From Pseudomonas sp. GM49 (lineage in GTDB: Bacteria; Pseudomonadota; Gammaproteobacteria; Pseudomonadales; Pseudomonadaceae), in the NCBI RefSeq assembly GCF_000282355.1, contig NZ_AKJL01000015.1, positions 1 through 61,866 of the forward strand: 61,866 nt of DNA, read 5' to 3'. The notes beneath the pieces are model-generated. The model was given only the letters and a program-made list of their open reading frames with translations. It ran no database searches and had not been told where the DNA came from. The translations under genes and the position numbers were made by a program. How positions within the stretch are numbered: position 1 is the first letter of the stretch; each line of letters opens with the position of its first letter. This document shows, piece by piece, positions 1 to 9,832 of the stretch.

Positions 1-26
1 TGAATGCCCGCGTTGTCCTGGCGTTT

Positions 27-122
27 TTCGCGAGCAAGCTCGCTCCCACGGGGATCTTCAGTGACCAGAAGTACCGACTGAAAACCGGGGGCCCAATGTG
101 AGCGAGCCTGCTCGCGAAGATG
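27..122. repeat. REPIN (inverted pair of REP palindromes)
   Basis: Two REP palindromes face each other: one with core GCGAGCAAGCTCGC at 27-53 and its inverted partner with core GAGCGAGCCTGCTCGC at about 98-118. The second arm reads TGTGAGCGAGC, so it lacks the usual GGG. This is a non-coding dispersed element typical of the P. fluorescens group. The stretch 123-296 after it holds no convincing gene. Confidence 0.85.
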
Positions 123-273
123 GCGGGACAGTCGACATTGCATTTGCAGCCACACCCCAACATATCGTTTCCACACGTCCGCGTGGGAGTGTGGCCAGGG
201 ATGCTCCGCGTTACGTTTTTGCGAGATGGCGCGGTGTAGGAAAGCGCCAGAAGTTTCCCACGCAGTTTTCAGG

Positions 274-302
274 TTGTCCGTCGGAAGTGGGCTGAATAAC
301 CT
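274..302 (+). promoter_or_regulatory. Possible promoter of the DUF6124 leader
   Basis: TTGTCC at 274-279 and TAACCT at 297-302 are 17 bp apart and would place the RNA start just before the first leader hairpin at 311. Matches to the sigma-70 consensus are weak (4/6 and 3/6), so this is an inference from position more than from sequence. Confidence 0.3.
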
Positions 303-310
303 TTGCCTGT

Positions 311-545
311 CGCTGAAAACTCAGCGATCGGGTGTGAGAACCCGGCTACTTATGGTCATCCAGAGCCTGTGCACGCATAATCGCCGCCAGCTATTCCGCT
401 GTCTGTAAATGCGTCATGGCAGCTGTGTGCGGGCAGACTTAGGTCTGGCCCGGGTGTCCATACCGGTTTCTCACCTCGCACATAGCTGCCACCTCTTCTT
501 CACCGCGTGAGAAACGGCAAGTGGTGGCCCCAGCGCTAGAGGAAT
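311..545 (+). promoter_or_regulatory. Structured 5' leader RNA candidate upstream of the DUF6124 gene
   Basis: This non-coding stretch is dense in helices. There are small hairpins at 311-326 (six base pairs, loop AAAC) and 329-344 (five base pairs). A 14-bp helix, 417-430 with 478-491 (one G-U pair), encloses a stem at 431-438/443-451 and a short one at 453-456/472-475, forming a three-way junction. Competing helices exist: 466-474 pairs perfectly with 507-515, and 488-493 with 523-528. Both use bases of the junction. The last hairpin ends about ten bases before the ribosome-binding site AGAGGA at 538-543. The layout resembles a switchable leader or riboswitch, but no ligand or known class is recognised. 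Confidence 0.5.
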
Positions 546-551
546 GGTTTT

Positions 552-818
552 ATGGACAAATTAATCCCCGATCCCCCCAGCAGCACCACCAAACCCTACA
601 ACCCCCGCACCATGTTCATGATTGTCCCCGACATGGACACTGAAAGCCTTCTTGCCCACGCCTGTGAATCACTGGCTTCAGCCAACGTCATGGCGAGTGA
701 TTTCGCCACCTTCCTGACCGGCCCTCAGCGCAACACGGCGTTGGCCATTGCGCAGATCATTATGCTGGCGGAACTGGCGGTAAATCGTGCGTTGGATAAC
801 GTCGATCCGCAGGGATAG
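552..818 (+). CDS. Small DUF6124-family protein
   Basis: The 88-residue protein has the pattern of the small Pseudomonas DUF6124 family: a short proline-rich start (DPPSSTTKPY), then DMDTESLLAHACESLAS and an Ala/Leu-rich helix ending near LAVNRALDNVD. There is no signal peptide, membrane segment or catalytic motif, so it is probably a helical cytosolic protein. Its function is unknown. The ATG at 552 is preceded by AGAGGA at good spacing. The long structured leader in front of it suggests post-transcriptional control. Family assignment is from memory of the sequence pattern. Confidence 0.8.
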   Translation: MDKLIPDPPSSTTKPYNPRTMFMIVPDMDTESLLAHACESLASANVMASDFATFLTGPQRNTALAIAQIIMLAELAVNRALDNVDPQG

Positions 819-848
819 GTATTCAGTCAGGTTGACCGCGTCATCGTT

Positions 849-925
849 CATCGCGAGCAAGCTCGCTCCCACAGTGGTCCGGTGTAGACCGATCCAATGT
901 GGGAGCGAGCCTGCTCGCGAAGGGG
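849..925. repeat. REPIN
   Basis: Inverted REP pair (GCGAGCAAGCTCGCTCCCAC and GTGGGAGCGAGCCTGCTCGC) separated by about 25 bases, in the gap between the converging DUF6124 gene and sodB. Confidence 0.9.
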
Positions 926-955
926 CTCTGCCGAACGTTGGAAATCCCGGGCAAT

Positions 956-983
956 AAAAAACCCGGCAAAAGCCGGGTTTTTT
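956..983 (-). terminator. Rho-independent terminator of sodB
   Basis: The stem ACCCGGC/GCCGGGT with loop AAAA is flanked by A-rich and T-rich runs, lying 15 bases past the sodB stop codon on the minus strand. The flanking runs would let it act in both directions. Confidence 0.9.
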
Positions 984-997
984 GACTGGCGTCGAGC

Positions 998-1594
998 TTA
1001 AGCGGTGAAGGTTTTGCCTTCGAACTGCTCAGCCACGAATTTCCAGTTGACCAGGTTCCAGAACGCTTCGACATACTTCGGACGCAGGTTGCGGTAGTCG
1101 ATGTAGTAAGCGTGTTCCCAGACGTCGCAGGTCAGCAGCGGGGTGTCGCCGTTGGTCAGCGGGTTGCCGGCGCCGATGGTGCTGGCCAGGGCCAGGGAAC
1201 CGTCAGCCTTCTTCACCAGCCAGCCCCAACCGGAACCGAAGGTGCCGATGGAAGTCTTGCTGAACTCTTCCTTGAACTTGTCGAACGAACCGAACGCTGC
1301 GTTGATGGCTTCAGCCAGTGCGCCGGTTGGTTGACCACCGGCGTTTGGCGCCAGGCAGTTCCAGTAGAAAGTGTGGTTCCAGACCTGTGCGGCGTTGTTG
1401 AAGATACCGCCCGAGGAAGTCTTGACGATTTCTTCCAGGGTCTTGCCTTCGAACTCGGTGCCTGGCACCAGGTTGTTCAGGTTCACGACATAAGTGTTGT
1501 GGTGCTTGTCGTGGTGGTATTCCAGGGTTTCCTTGGAAATGTGCGGCTGCAGGGCATCGTGTGCGTACGGCAGCGGCGGCAATTCGAAAGCCAT
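998..1594 (-). CDS. sodB: Superoxide dismutase [Fe]
   Basis: This 198-residue cytosolic enzyme dismutates superoxide to oxygen and hydrogen peroxide. The iron ligands are visible: the His of [10 protein letters not shown], the His of WNHTFYW, and the Asp and His of [13 protein letters not shown]. The [12 protein letters not shown] stretch, with Gln just before the second histidine motif, is the Fe-type rather than Mn-type signature. The start is [10 protein letters not shown] at 1594, with AGGAGA upstream; an in-frame extension to 1726 lacks family similarity. Length matches the family. It appears monocistronic, with a strong terminator. Confidence 0.97.
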   Translation of the reverse strand: MAFELPPLPYAHDALQPHISKETLEYHHDKHHNTYVVNLNNLVPGTEFEGKTLEEIVKTSSGGIFNNAAQVWNHTFYWNCLAPNAGGQPTGALAEAINAAFGSFDKFKEEFSKTSIGTFGSGWGWLVKKADGSLALASTIGAGNPLTNGDTPLLTCDVWEHAYYIDYRNLRPKYVEAFWNLVNWKFVAEQFEGKTFTA

Positions 1595-1757
1595 GATGAT
1601 TCTCCTAATCAGGTCAGTTGCGGTGAGCGCAAGGCCGATCACGGGCGGCCAGACAAGCGCCGGGGAGTTTGTACTCTTTGCGGCGCAGGGAGTCGGATCA
1701 TAGCACCGGGGGGACGGCATAACCACGCAACAACTGTGTGGAATAGAGGTTCGCGAA

Positions 1758-2360
1758 TCAGATGGCTACGATTAACTGCAGCGCTACGGCAAACATCATC
1801 ACCGCCACCAACAGATCGAGAATTCGCCAGGTACTGGGGCGGGCGAGCCACGGTGCCAGCCATGCCGCACCGAGCGCCAGGGTGAAGAACCAAAGCAGCG
1901 AGGCACTGGCCGCGCCTACTACATAAGCGCCGGGCTCGGTTTGTTGTGCGCCGAGGGAGCCGATCAGCAAAACGGTGTCCAGATAGACGTGCGGGTTGAG
2001 CAGCGTCACCGCCAACGCACTGAACATGACTGCCCGCAGTGAGCGCACGGTCTGGCTTTCGCCCTCTTGCAGGCTCTGTGTCGAAAAGGCCCGACGCAGC
2101 GCCTGGCTGCCGTACCACAACAGAAACGCTGCGCCGCCCCAGCGGGCAATCGCCAACAGCGTCGGATTTTGTGCCAGTACGGTCGCCAGGCCGAACACTC
2201 CGGCGGCCACCAACAGGGCATCGCAGGCCACACACAGGGCCGCCACCGGCAGGTGATGCTCACGCCGCAGGCTTTGCGCCAGGACAAACGCATTCTGGGT
2301 CCCGATCGCCATGATCAGGCCGAAGGCCACGAGCAGCCCGTTCACATAACTTTGCCACAT
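1758..2360 (-). CDS. LysE/ArgO-family amino-acid exporter
   Basis: A 200-residue inner-membrane protein with about six hydrophobic helices and the LysE/ArgO signature [13 protein letters not shown]. The family exports basic amino acids such as arginine and lysine or their toxic analogues. It starts at the ATG at 2360 after GGAGT and lies six bases downstream of the ACT-domain gene, so the two are co-transcribed. The ArgP-like regulator is divergent on the other side, the classic argO/argP arrangement. The substrate cannot be read from sequence. Confidence 0.9.
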   Translation of the reverse strand: MWQSYVNGLLVAFGLIMAIGTQNAFVLAQSLRREHHLPVAALCVACDALLVAAGVFGLATVLAQNPTLLAIARWGGAAFLLWYGSQALRRAFSTQSLQEGESQTVRSLRAVMFSALAVTLLNPHVYLDTVLLIGSLGAQQTEPGAYVVGAASASLLWFFTLALGAAWLAPWLARPSTWRILDLLVAVMMFAVALQLIVAI

Positions 2361-2366
2361 GATTTT

Positions 2367-2768
2367 TTACTCCGCGTTGGCTGCCAGATCCCGCAGCACT
2401 TGCAGGGCACGGTCGGCGTCGGCCTGGCCGACAAACAAATGGTCGTGGTAGTAGCCGGCAATCACGTTGCAGCTGATTCCTGCCTGGCCAAGTGCCGTGG
2501 CGAACGCGGCGGTCAGGCCGACTGCTTCGAGGGCCGAATGCACGTTCAAGGTGATCCAGGCGGCGACGTAGTCGAAGCTGAATCCGGCCTTTTCGGCGTG
2601 GCAGCGTTCGAGAATCACGGTCAGGCCTTCCTGTTCGCGGAAGCTGCCGACAATCTCCAGATCCCTGGGCAACTTGCCGTCGCGCAGGGTGCAGAACACG
2701 TATTCGCCGGCATTGAGTTGCGGGCTCATGCTGCGCAGCAGTGTTGCCAATGAAGTTTCGCCAGCCAT
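2367..2768 (-). CDS. ACT domain-containing protein
   Basis: A 133-residue soluble protein with two ACT-like halves: residues about 15-65 (VFCTLRDG ... VGSFREQEGLTVILE) and 70-130 (WITLNVHSALEAVGLTAAFATAL ... CNVIAGYYHDHLFV). ACT domains usually bind amino acids; proteins of this kind (COG3602-like) occur alone without a catalytic domain. First gene of a two-gene operon with the LysE exporter, so it may act as an amino-acid sensor or accessory for export. This role is an inference from position. Confidence 0.82.
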   Translation of the reverse strand: MAGETSLATLLRSMSPQLNAGEYVFCTLRDGKLPRDLEIVGSFREQEGLTVILERCHAEKAGFSFDYVAAWITLNVHSALEAVGLTAAFATALGQAGISCNVIAGYYHDHLFVGQADADRALQVLRDLAANAE

Positions 2769-2864
2769 GTGGGTGATCCTTGTTCAAGAGTTCTTGCTGG
2801 TCATTGTCCTTGTGAAGGTTGTATAAGAAAAACAAATCTTGCTGATCGCTCATTAGGAAAACTG

Positions 2865-3758
2865 ATGTTCGACTATAAATTGCTTTCTGCTCTCGCGGCC
2901 GTGGTCGAACAGGCCGGTTTTGAACGGGCGGCCCAGGTGCTGGGGCTGTCGCAATCGGCGATTTCCCAGCGCATCAAGCTGCTGGAAGCGCGGGTTGGCC
3001 AGCCGGTGCTGGTGCGGGCCACGCCGCCAACGCCGACGGAAATCGGTCGGCGGCTGCTCAACCATGTGCAGCAGGTGCGCTTGCTTGAACGGGATTTGCA
3101 AAGCCTGGTGCCGGCGCTGGATGAAGAGGGCCTGCCCGAACGCCTGCGGATCGCCCTGAACGCTGACAGCCTGGCCACGTGGTGGGCGCAGGCCGTGGGG
3201 GCGTTTTGCGCGGAACAACATTTGTTGATGGATCTGGTGGTCGAGGACCAGACCGTCGGCCTCAAGCGCATGCGCGCCGGTGAGGTGGCGGCCTGCGTCT
3301 GTGCCAGCGAGCGTCCGGTGGCGGGTGCGCGCAGCGTATTGCTGGGGGCTATGCGTTACCGTGCACTGGCCAGCCCGGCCTTTATTGCCCGGCATTTTCC
3401 GCGAGGCGTACGCGCCGATCAGTTGGCCCGTACCCCGGCGCTGGTGTTTGGCCCGGACGATTTCCTGCAGCATCGGTATCTTGCGTCCCTCGGCGTCGAG
3501 GGTGGTTTCGAACACCATTTATGCCCGTCCTCCGAAGGTTTCATTCGGCTGACGGAAGCCGGGCTCGGCTGGGGCCTGGTCCCGGAACTGCAGGTGCGCG
3601 AGCAACTGGAAAGGGGCGTCTTGCAGGAGTTGCTGCCAGATAAGCCGATCGATGTGCCGCTGTACTGGCATCATTGGCGTAATGGCGGCCAGTTGCTGGG
3701 GCTGCTCACCGATCAATTGGTCAGCGCATCGAAGCAATGGCTGGTGCCCTTGGACTGA
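2865..3758 (+). CDS. LysR-family regulator, ArgP (IciA)-like
   Basis: The 297-residue protein has an N-terminal winged helix-turn-helix (about residues 1-60: FERAAQVLGLSQSAISQRIKLLE) and a LysR effector domain. The opening MFDYKLLSALAAVVEQAGFERAA is typical of ArgP. ArgP proteins sense lysine and arginine and activate the argO/lysE exporter. The divergent exporter gene in the adjacent 96-bp intergenic region fits this exactly. The start was chosen at 2865 with TAGGAAA upstream; an in-frame extension to 2769 would run through the promoter region. Confidence 0.88.
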   Translation: MFDYKLLSALAAVVEQAGFERAAQVLGLSQSAISQRIKLLEARVGQPVLVRATPPTPTEIGRRLLNHVQQVRLLERDLQSLVPALDEEGLPERLRIALNADSLATWWAQAVGAFCAEQHLLMDLVVEDQTVGLKRMRAGEVAACVCASERPVAGARSVLLGAMRYRALASPAFIARHFPRGVRADQLARTPALVFGPDDFLQHRYLASLGVEGGFEHHLCPSSEGFIRLTEAGLGWGLVPELQVREQLERGVLQELLPDKPIDVPLYWHHWRNGGQLLGLLTDQLVSASKQWLVPLD

Positions 3759-3812
3759 CGCGCAGCGTCAAGACCTCACGTAATACGCAAAACGAAATAT
3801 TCGGAGCAATTC

Positions 3813-4805
3813 ATGAAGATTCTGGTTACCGGCGCAAGCGGCTTCATTGGCGGGCGCTTTGCGCGTTTTGCCCTGGAGCAGGGCCTGGACGTGCGGGTCA
3901 ACGGTCGCCGGGCCGAGAGTGTGGAGCATCTGGTACGCCGCGGTGCCGAGTTCATCCGGGGTGACTTGAGCGACCCGGAACTGGCGCGCGAACTGTGTTC
4001 GGACGTCGAGGCCGTGGTGCATTGCGCCGGCGCTGTCGGTTTATGGGGACGTTATCAGGACTTCCATCAGGGCAACGTCCAGGTCACCGAGAACGTGGTC
4101 GAAGCCTGCCTGAAGCAACGGGTTCGGCGGCTGGTGCATTTGTCGTCGCCGTCGATCTACTTCGATGGTCGCGATCACCAGGGCCTGACCGAAGAGCAGG
4201 TGCCCAAGCGCTTCAAGCACCCTTACGCCGCCACCAAGTACCTGGCCGAACAAAAAGTCTTCGGCGCCCAGGAGTTCGGCCTCGAAACCCTGGCCCTGCG
4301 TCCGCGTTTCGTCACCGGGGCCGGCGACATGAGCATCTTCCCGCGCCTGTTGAACATGCAGCGCAAGCGGCGCCTGGCAATCATCGGCAACGGTCTGAAC
4401 AAAGTTGATTTCACCAGCGTGCAAAACCTCAACGAAGCGTTGCTCAGCAGTTTGCTAGCCAGCGGTTCTGCGTTGGGCAAGGCTTACAACATCAGCAACG
4501 GCGCGCCGGTTCCCCTGTGGGACGTGGTCAATTACGTCATGCGCAACATGGAAGTCCCACAGGTTACCCGCTACCGTTCCTACGGCCTGGCCTACAGCGT
4601 GGCGGCGCTCAACGAGGGTGTGTGCAAGTTGTGGCCGGGGCGTCCCGAACCGACGCTGTCGCGTCTGGGCATGCAGGTCATGAACAAAAATTTCACCCTG
4701 GACATCAGCCGCGCCCGGCATTATCTGGATTACGATCCCAAGGTCAGCCTCTGGACGGCGCTCGATGAATTCTGTGGCTGGTGGAAGGCCCAGGCTAATC
4801 GCTGA
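3813..4805 (+). CDS. NAD(P)-dependent epimerase/dehydratase (extended SDR)
   Basis: A 330-residue Rossmann-fold protein. The dinucleotide motif TGASGFIGG lies at residues 6-14, the active-site pair Tyr138/Lys142 in YAATK, and the upstream serines in HLSSPS. Such extended SDRs act on nucleotide sugars, sterols or related alcohols. The closest flavour is the 3-beta-hydroxysteroid dehydrogenase/NSDHL type, but the substrate cannot be deduced. It stands alone, 54 bases after argP in the same direction and with its own ribosome-binding site (CGGAGCAATTC). Confidence 0.85.
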   Translation: MKILVTGASGFIGGRFARFALEQGLDVRVNGRRAESVEHLVRRGAEFIRGDLSDPELARELCSDVEAVVHCAGAVGLWGRYQDFHQGNVQVTENVVEACLKQRVRRLVHLSSPSIYFDGRDHQGLTEEQVPKRFKHPYAATKYLAEQKVFGAQEFGLETLALRPRFVTGAGDMSIFPRLLNMQRKRRLAIIGNGLNKVDFTSVQNLNEALLSSLLASGSALGKAYNISNGAPVPLWDVVNYVMRNMEVPQVTRYRSYGLAYSVAALNEGVCKLWPGRPEPTLSRLGMQVMNKNFTLDISRARHYLDYDPKVSLWTALDEFCGWWKAQANR

Positions 4806-4817
4806 CGCTCGAACAAC

Positions 4818-4853
4818 GACCCCTGACTGAACCGGAAACGGGGCTTCGGGGTC
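4818..4853 (+). terminator. Weak hairpin after the epimerase gene
   Basis: GACCCC and GGGGTC can pair across an inner GAACCGGAAAC loop region just downstream of the epimerase stop. No T-run follows, so termination is uncertain. Confidence 0.3.
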
Positions 4854-4922
4854 AATGGTTACGGCTGTGGGGTTTATACTGCGCGGCAGAAAGCCATTAT
4901 GTGATTCACTAAGGTTGACTCA

Positions 4923-5795
4923 ATGTCCATGCGAAACGATGCCAACGACGACTTCGACGATGTACCGAGCCTGCGTGCAGACGTTCTCGACGACGATTTT
5001 CCGCCCACTGCCCGCACGGTCGTGCATTCGCGCCCGGCGCCGGTGGTGAAGGTCAAGGCGGCGAGCACCGGCCCCCTTTGGGCGTTGGTCGGGGCACTGG
5101 TCATTGCGTTCGCGGTCCTGGCCTGGTGGAGCTTCCAGCAGATTTCCCTGATGGAACAGCAATTGGTGGCGACCCAGGAAAGTTTCGCGCGTATCAGTGA
5201 GGAAGCGGCGGGGCGCTTGCAGGATATTTCCGGAAAAGTTGTCGCCAGTCAGACCAACGTCACCACCGACAGCGAGGCCTTGAAGCTGCAAATCCGCCAG
5301 CTGGAAAACAAACTCCAGGACCAGAGCGCCCAGCAGCAAGGTGTTGCCGGCCAGGCCTCGGACCTGGATAAGCGCCTGGCACAAATGACCGCGCAAACCA
5401 CCGAACTGGACAAACGCCTGACGCAGCTGGCTGCCCGGGACACTGAACATCAGGCAGCCAATACGCAGTTGCAGGCTCAGGTCAAAACCTTGAACGGTGA
5501 ATTGGCCGCCCTGAAAAATACCCCGTCCGACGCCGAAAAACTCGATGCACAGCTGAAAAGCCTGGGCGCCGATATCGTCGCGCTGAAGAAGCAAGGCAAC
5601 CCGAGCGCCGCCATCGAGCGTCTTGAGCAAGACATGATCGTGCTCAAGAGCCAGCAGGACAACCGTCCGGCCGCCGCACAGGGCTCGACCAACACTGCCG
5701 AGTTCGATGCGTTCCGCAGCCAGGTCACCCGCAACATCAACACCCTTCAGGCGCAGATCCAGAACTTGCAGCAGCAACTGCGCACCCGGCAGTAA
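4923..5795 (+). CDS. Membrane-anchored coiled-coil protein
   Basis: The 290-residue protein has an acidic cytoplasmic N-terminus (residues 1-50), one transmembrane helix at about 52-70 (ALVGALVIAFAVLAWW), and a long Gln/Leu/Lys-rich coiled coil at 75-290 with heptad-like repeats (LQIRQLENKLQDQ, DLDKRLAQM, ELDKRLTQL). There is no Walker motif, so the ATPase label sometimes given to such proteins is not supported. Topology suggests a periplasmic coiled coil, perhaps structural. Start ATG 4923 follows AAGGTT. Function unknown. Confidence 0.8.
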   Translation: MSMRNDANDDFDDVPSLRADVLDDDFPPTARTVVHSRPAPVVKVKAASTGPLWALVGALVIAFAVLAWWSFQQISLMEQQLVATQESFARISEEAAGRLQDISGKVVASQTNVTTDSEALKLQIRQLENKLQDQSAQQQGVAGQASDLDKRLAQMTAQTTELDKRLTQLAARDTEHQAANTQLQAQVKTLNGELAALKNTPSDAEKLDAQLKSLGADIVALKKQGNPSAAIERLEQDMIVLKSQQDNRPAAAQGSTNTAEFDAFRSQVTRNINTLQAQIQNLQQQLRTRQ

Positions 5796-5804
5796 TACGA
5801 GCAC

Positions 5805-5836
5805 TTGTGGCGAGGGAGCAAGTTCCCTCGCCACAC
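5805..5836. repeat. Short dispersed palindrome (TGTGGCGAGGGAGC type)
   Basis: The inverted repeat TTGTGGCGAGGGA/TCCCTCGCCACA around a short AAGT core is a second repeat family, distinct from the main REP core. Related copies are at 12254-12283 and in the larger element at 32351-32484. It may also act as a transcription stop. Confidence 0.7.
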
Positions 5837-5844
5837 AAGGCCAT

Positions 5845-5937
5845 ATCGCGAGCAGGCGCGCTCCCACATTGGATCTCCAGTGATTGCAGTGTTGTGTACA
5901 CCAGAGATCACATGTGGGAGCGGGCTTGCTCGCGATT
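5845..5937. repeat. REPIN
   Basis: REP ATCGCGAGCAGGCGCGCTCCCAC paired with inverted TGTGGGAGCGGGCTTGCTCGCGAT about 45 bases later, between two converging genes. The first arm carries GCAGGCGCGC, an imperfect core. Confidence 0.85.
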
Positions 5938-5955
5938 GCAGGCAACACGGTCTGT

Positions 5956-7473
5956 CTATCGAACCTTGTCCTCGCGCCCGCGCAACAACATGTTCGGCAT
6001 GGCAATCGCCGCCGCCAGCCCCAGCAACGACACCACCGCACTGACCGTCAGCAAGTGCCGGAACGTCAGCAACAACTCGGCACGCAAGGCGTTCTGTGCA
6101 TCACCCGGTGCGGCGTTCAAGCCGTCCAGCAACACATTCCCCGAACGGCCTTCGGCAATCAGCGACGAGCCGGCCAGGTGCGCGAAGCTTGAATCCTGCA
6201 ACAGCGCCAGCAGCAGCGCCGACATCAACGCGACGCCGACCGCACCACCCAGCGAACGGAACAGATTGGTGGTGCTGGTGGCCACGCCGATGTCCCGTTG
6301 CTCCACCGAGTTCTGCGTGCCCACCAATGACGTCGGGAACTGCATGCCGGAGGAAATCCCGCAAAGCAACATGAACAGGCTGCTCACGACGAATGCCTGC
6401 GGCGGGCTGAACGCCATGCCAAGAATCGCAATGGGCATCAGCGCGGCGCCGGTGAGGATCATCGGTTTGTAGCGTCCGGTCACGGAGGTACGGCGGCCGG
6501 CGAAATACGCGCCAATCGGCAAGCCCATGGCCAGCGGCAGCAGGTGCAGGGCGGCGCTGTCGGCACCGGCGCCGGTCACGCTCTGGAAGCGCAACGGCAT
6601 CAATACAATCAGCGAGATGGCCTGGAAACTGGTGAAGAAAATCGTGCACCAGCACAGGATCGCATTGCGGTTGGCGAACAGATGCATGGGCAGCAACGGC
6701 TCCCGTGCCCGCCGCTCGTGGGCGACGAACAGCCCCAGCACGAGTACCGCACTCGCCAGCAGCGCCAGCACTTCGGAACTGCGCCACGAATGGCCCTGAC
6801 CGATCTGCGTGATGCCCAGCAACAACGCCGTCAGCCCGATGATCATCAGCACGGTGCCCAGGTAATCGATGATCGGTTTGCGTTGCGGAATCGGCAGGCC
6901 CACCAGCGTGCGACAGGCCACCAGCCAGGCACCCAGGCCCAGCGGCAGGTTGATCAAAAATACCCAGCGCCAGGACAGGTATTCGGTCATGTAGCCGCCG
7001 AGCACCGGGCCGGCCACGCTGGCCACGGCGTACATGCTGCTGAAATAGCCCTGATAACGACCGCGTTCCCGGGGCGGCACGATGTCACCGATGATCGCCT
7101 GGCTCACCGAGATCATTCCGCCGGCTCCGATGCCCTGGAAGATCCGCGCCAAGACCAGTTGCTCCATGCTCTGGGCCATGCCGCAGAACACCGACGCCAG
7201 GGTGAACAGGCCCATGCCGAACAGCATCAGCTTGCGCCGCCCGTACAGGTCGCCCAGTTTGCCGTAGATCGGCACTGCCACGGTCATGGCCACCATGTAG
7301 CCGGAAATCACCCAGGCCAGCAGGCTGACGTCCTTGAATTGCGCGGAGATGGCCGGCATCGAAACGGCGACGATGGTCTGGTCCAGTGCCCCGAGAAAGA
7401 TCGCCAGCATCAGCGCGATCAGCACGCTGCGGATGGCGGGTTTGGGCGTTTCAGGCTGGTGGAGATTGGTCAC
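5956..7473 (-). CDS. MFS multidrug exporter, DHA2 (EmrB/QacA) family
   Basis: About 505 residues with 14 predicted membrane helices. Helix 1 carries the drug:H+ antiporter motif GALDQTIVAVSMPAIS, and the loop after helix 2 has GKLGDLYGRRK. Members expel drugs, dyes or toxic metabolites using the proton gradient. The GTG start at 7473 (VTNLHQPETPKP) gives the usual family N-terminus; a TTG at 7512 would add 13 residues. No membrane-fusion protein or TetR regulator is adjacent, so it is probably a stand-alone exporter. Substrate unknown. Confidence 0.9.
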   Translation of the reverse strand: MTNLHQPETPKPAIRSVLIALMLAIFLGALDQTIVAVSMPAISAQFKDVSLLAWVISGYMVAMTVAVPIYGKLGDLYGRRKLMLFGMGLFTLASVFCGMAQSMEQLVLARIFQGIGAGGMISVSQAIIGDIVPPRERGRYQGYFSSMYAVASVAGPVLGGYMTEYLSWRWVFLINLPLGLGAWLVACRTLVGLPIPQRKPIIDYLGTVLMIIGLTALLLGITQIGQGHSWRSSEVLALLASAVLVLGLFVAHERRAREPLLPMHLFANRNAILCWCTIFFTSFQAISLIVLMPLRFQSVTGAGADSAALHLLPLAMGLPIGAYFAGRRTSVTGRYKPMILTGAALMPIAILGMAFSPPQAFVVSSLFMLLCGISSGMQFPTSLVGTQNSVEQRDIGVATSTTNLFRSLGGAVGVALMSALLLALLQDSSFAHLAGSSLIAEGRSGNVLLDGLNAAPGDAQNALRAELLLTFRHLLTVSAVVSLLGLAAAIAMPNMLLRGREDKVR

Positions 7474-7551
7474 GGGAAAACCTGTGGGCAGTGATTGACC
7501 CGCAAGCAGCAAGGCGAGCGGTAGTGCTCGCCAGTGTAAGTCGGTAGGAAG

Positions 7552-8926
<1,375 letters not shown>

Positions 8927-9823
8927 ATGAACAAGCCTGACCTGCCTTCGATTCCGGTGTTCAAGCTCTACGGTGAAAGCCTGGATTGGCCGACCCCGGA
9001 CTTGCTGCACTGTGAAACCATTTCCAAACGCAGTCGCGAACATCATTGGGAAATCAAACCCCACCGCCACGCGGACTTGTGCCAGTTGCTCTTCGTATTC
9101 AAAGGTCAGGCAGAGCTTGAAATCGAAGGCAAACGTACGCAGCTGGTGGAACCGGCGATCCAGATCCTGCCACCGTTGTCGGTGCACGGCTTTCGCTTTT
9201 CCGAGGACGTGGAAGGGTTTGTCGTGACCCTGGCCGCGCCGCTGATTGCCCACCTGCAGATGCAGTTGGGGCAATCGGTCAATGCCCTGGCCCAGGCCGA
9301 AAGTTACCCGGCAGACAAGGATGCCGAGTATCTCCACAGCCTGTTCAGCGCCTTGCAGAACGAATACACCAGCCATCAACCGGCGCGGGAAATGCTCATG
9401 CATTCGCTGGTCAGTGTGATCGTGGTGTGGGTCAGCCGCCAGGTGATCCAGCGTCGCACCGCCATGGCGCGACCGCAGCGGGCCCGGGAATACCTCAACG
9501 GCTTTATTCAACTGGTGGAAGAGACCTATCGCCAGCACGTCAAGGTCGAGGACCTGGCGCACCGGCTGGGGATTTCCGTGTCCCACCTCAACGGCACCTG
9601 CCGCGAGCTGGCGGGGCAACCGGCGTTGCAGATCATGCACGAACGGCAATTGCTGGAGGCCAAGCGCTTGCTGACCTACACCAGCATGACCATTTATGAA
9701 ATGTCCGACGTGTTGGGGTTTTCCGATCCGACCAACTTCACGCGCCTGTTCCGGCGTCGTGTGGGGATTTCGCCCAAGGCGTTCCGCGATCGCTTGAAGG
9801 CCGATCAGGACAACGAAGCCTGA
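8927..9823 (+). CDS. pobR: AraC-family activator of pobA
   Basis: The 298-residue regulator has an N-terminal cupin sensor domain (residues about 20-150: HHWEIKPHRHADLCQLLFVFKG) and a C-terminal AraC domain with two helix-turn-helices (VEDLAHRLGISVSHLNGTCRE and IYEMSDVLGFSDPTNFTRLFRR). The family member next to pobA senses 4-hydroxybenzoate and activates pobA. Start ATG 8927 was taken because MNKPDLPSIPVFKLYGE is the usual opening; an in-frame ATG at 8882 would overlap the promoter region. Confidence 0.9.
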   Translation: MNKPDLPSIPVFKLYGESLDWPTPDLLHCETISKRSREHHWEIKPHRHADLCQLLFVFKGQAELEIEGKRTQLVEPAIQILPPLSVHGFRFSEDVEGFVVTLAAPLIAHLQMQLGQSVNALAQAESYPADKDAEYLHSLFSALQNEYTSHQPAREMLMHSLVSVIVVWVSRQVIQRRTAMARPQRAREYLNGFIQLVEETYRQHVKVEDLAHRLGISVSHLNGTCRELAGQPALQIMHERQLLEAKRLLTYTSMTIYEMSDVLGFSDPTNFTRLFRRRVGISPKAFRDRLKADQDNEA

Positions 9824-9832
9824 CCCCCTTCG

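Noticed and set aside
27..122. Inverted REP pairs considered as CRISPR repeats or attachment sites
   Set aside because: They are inverted, not direct, with variable interiors, and are spread through the window with no cas genes or integrase.
98..408. Two short open frames in the REPIN and leader region
   Set aside because: They run through a REP and through the structured leader, have no ribosome-binding site and no protein-like character.
1112..1885. A 257-codon frame antisense to sodB
   Set aside because: Shadow of sodB; composition is Val/Gln/Gly-rich and it crosses the sodB start and the exporter gene.
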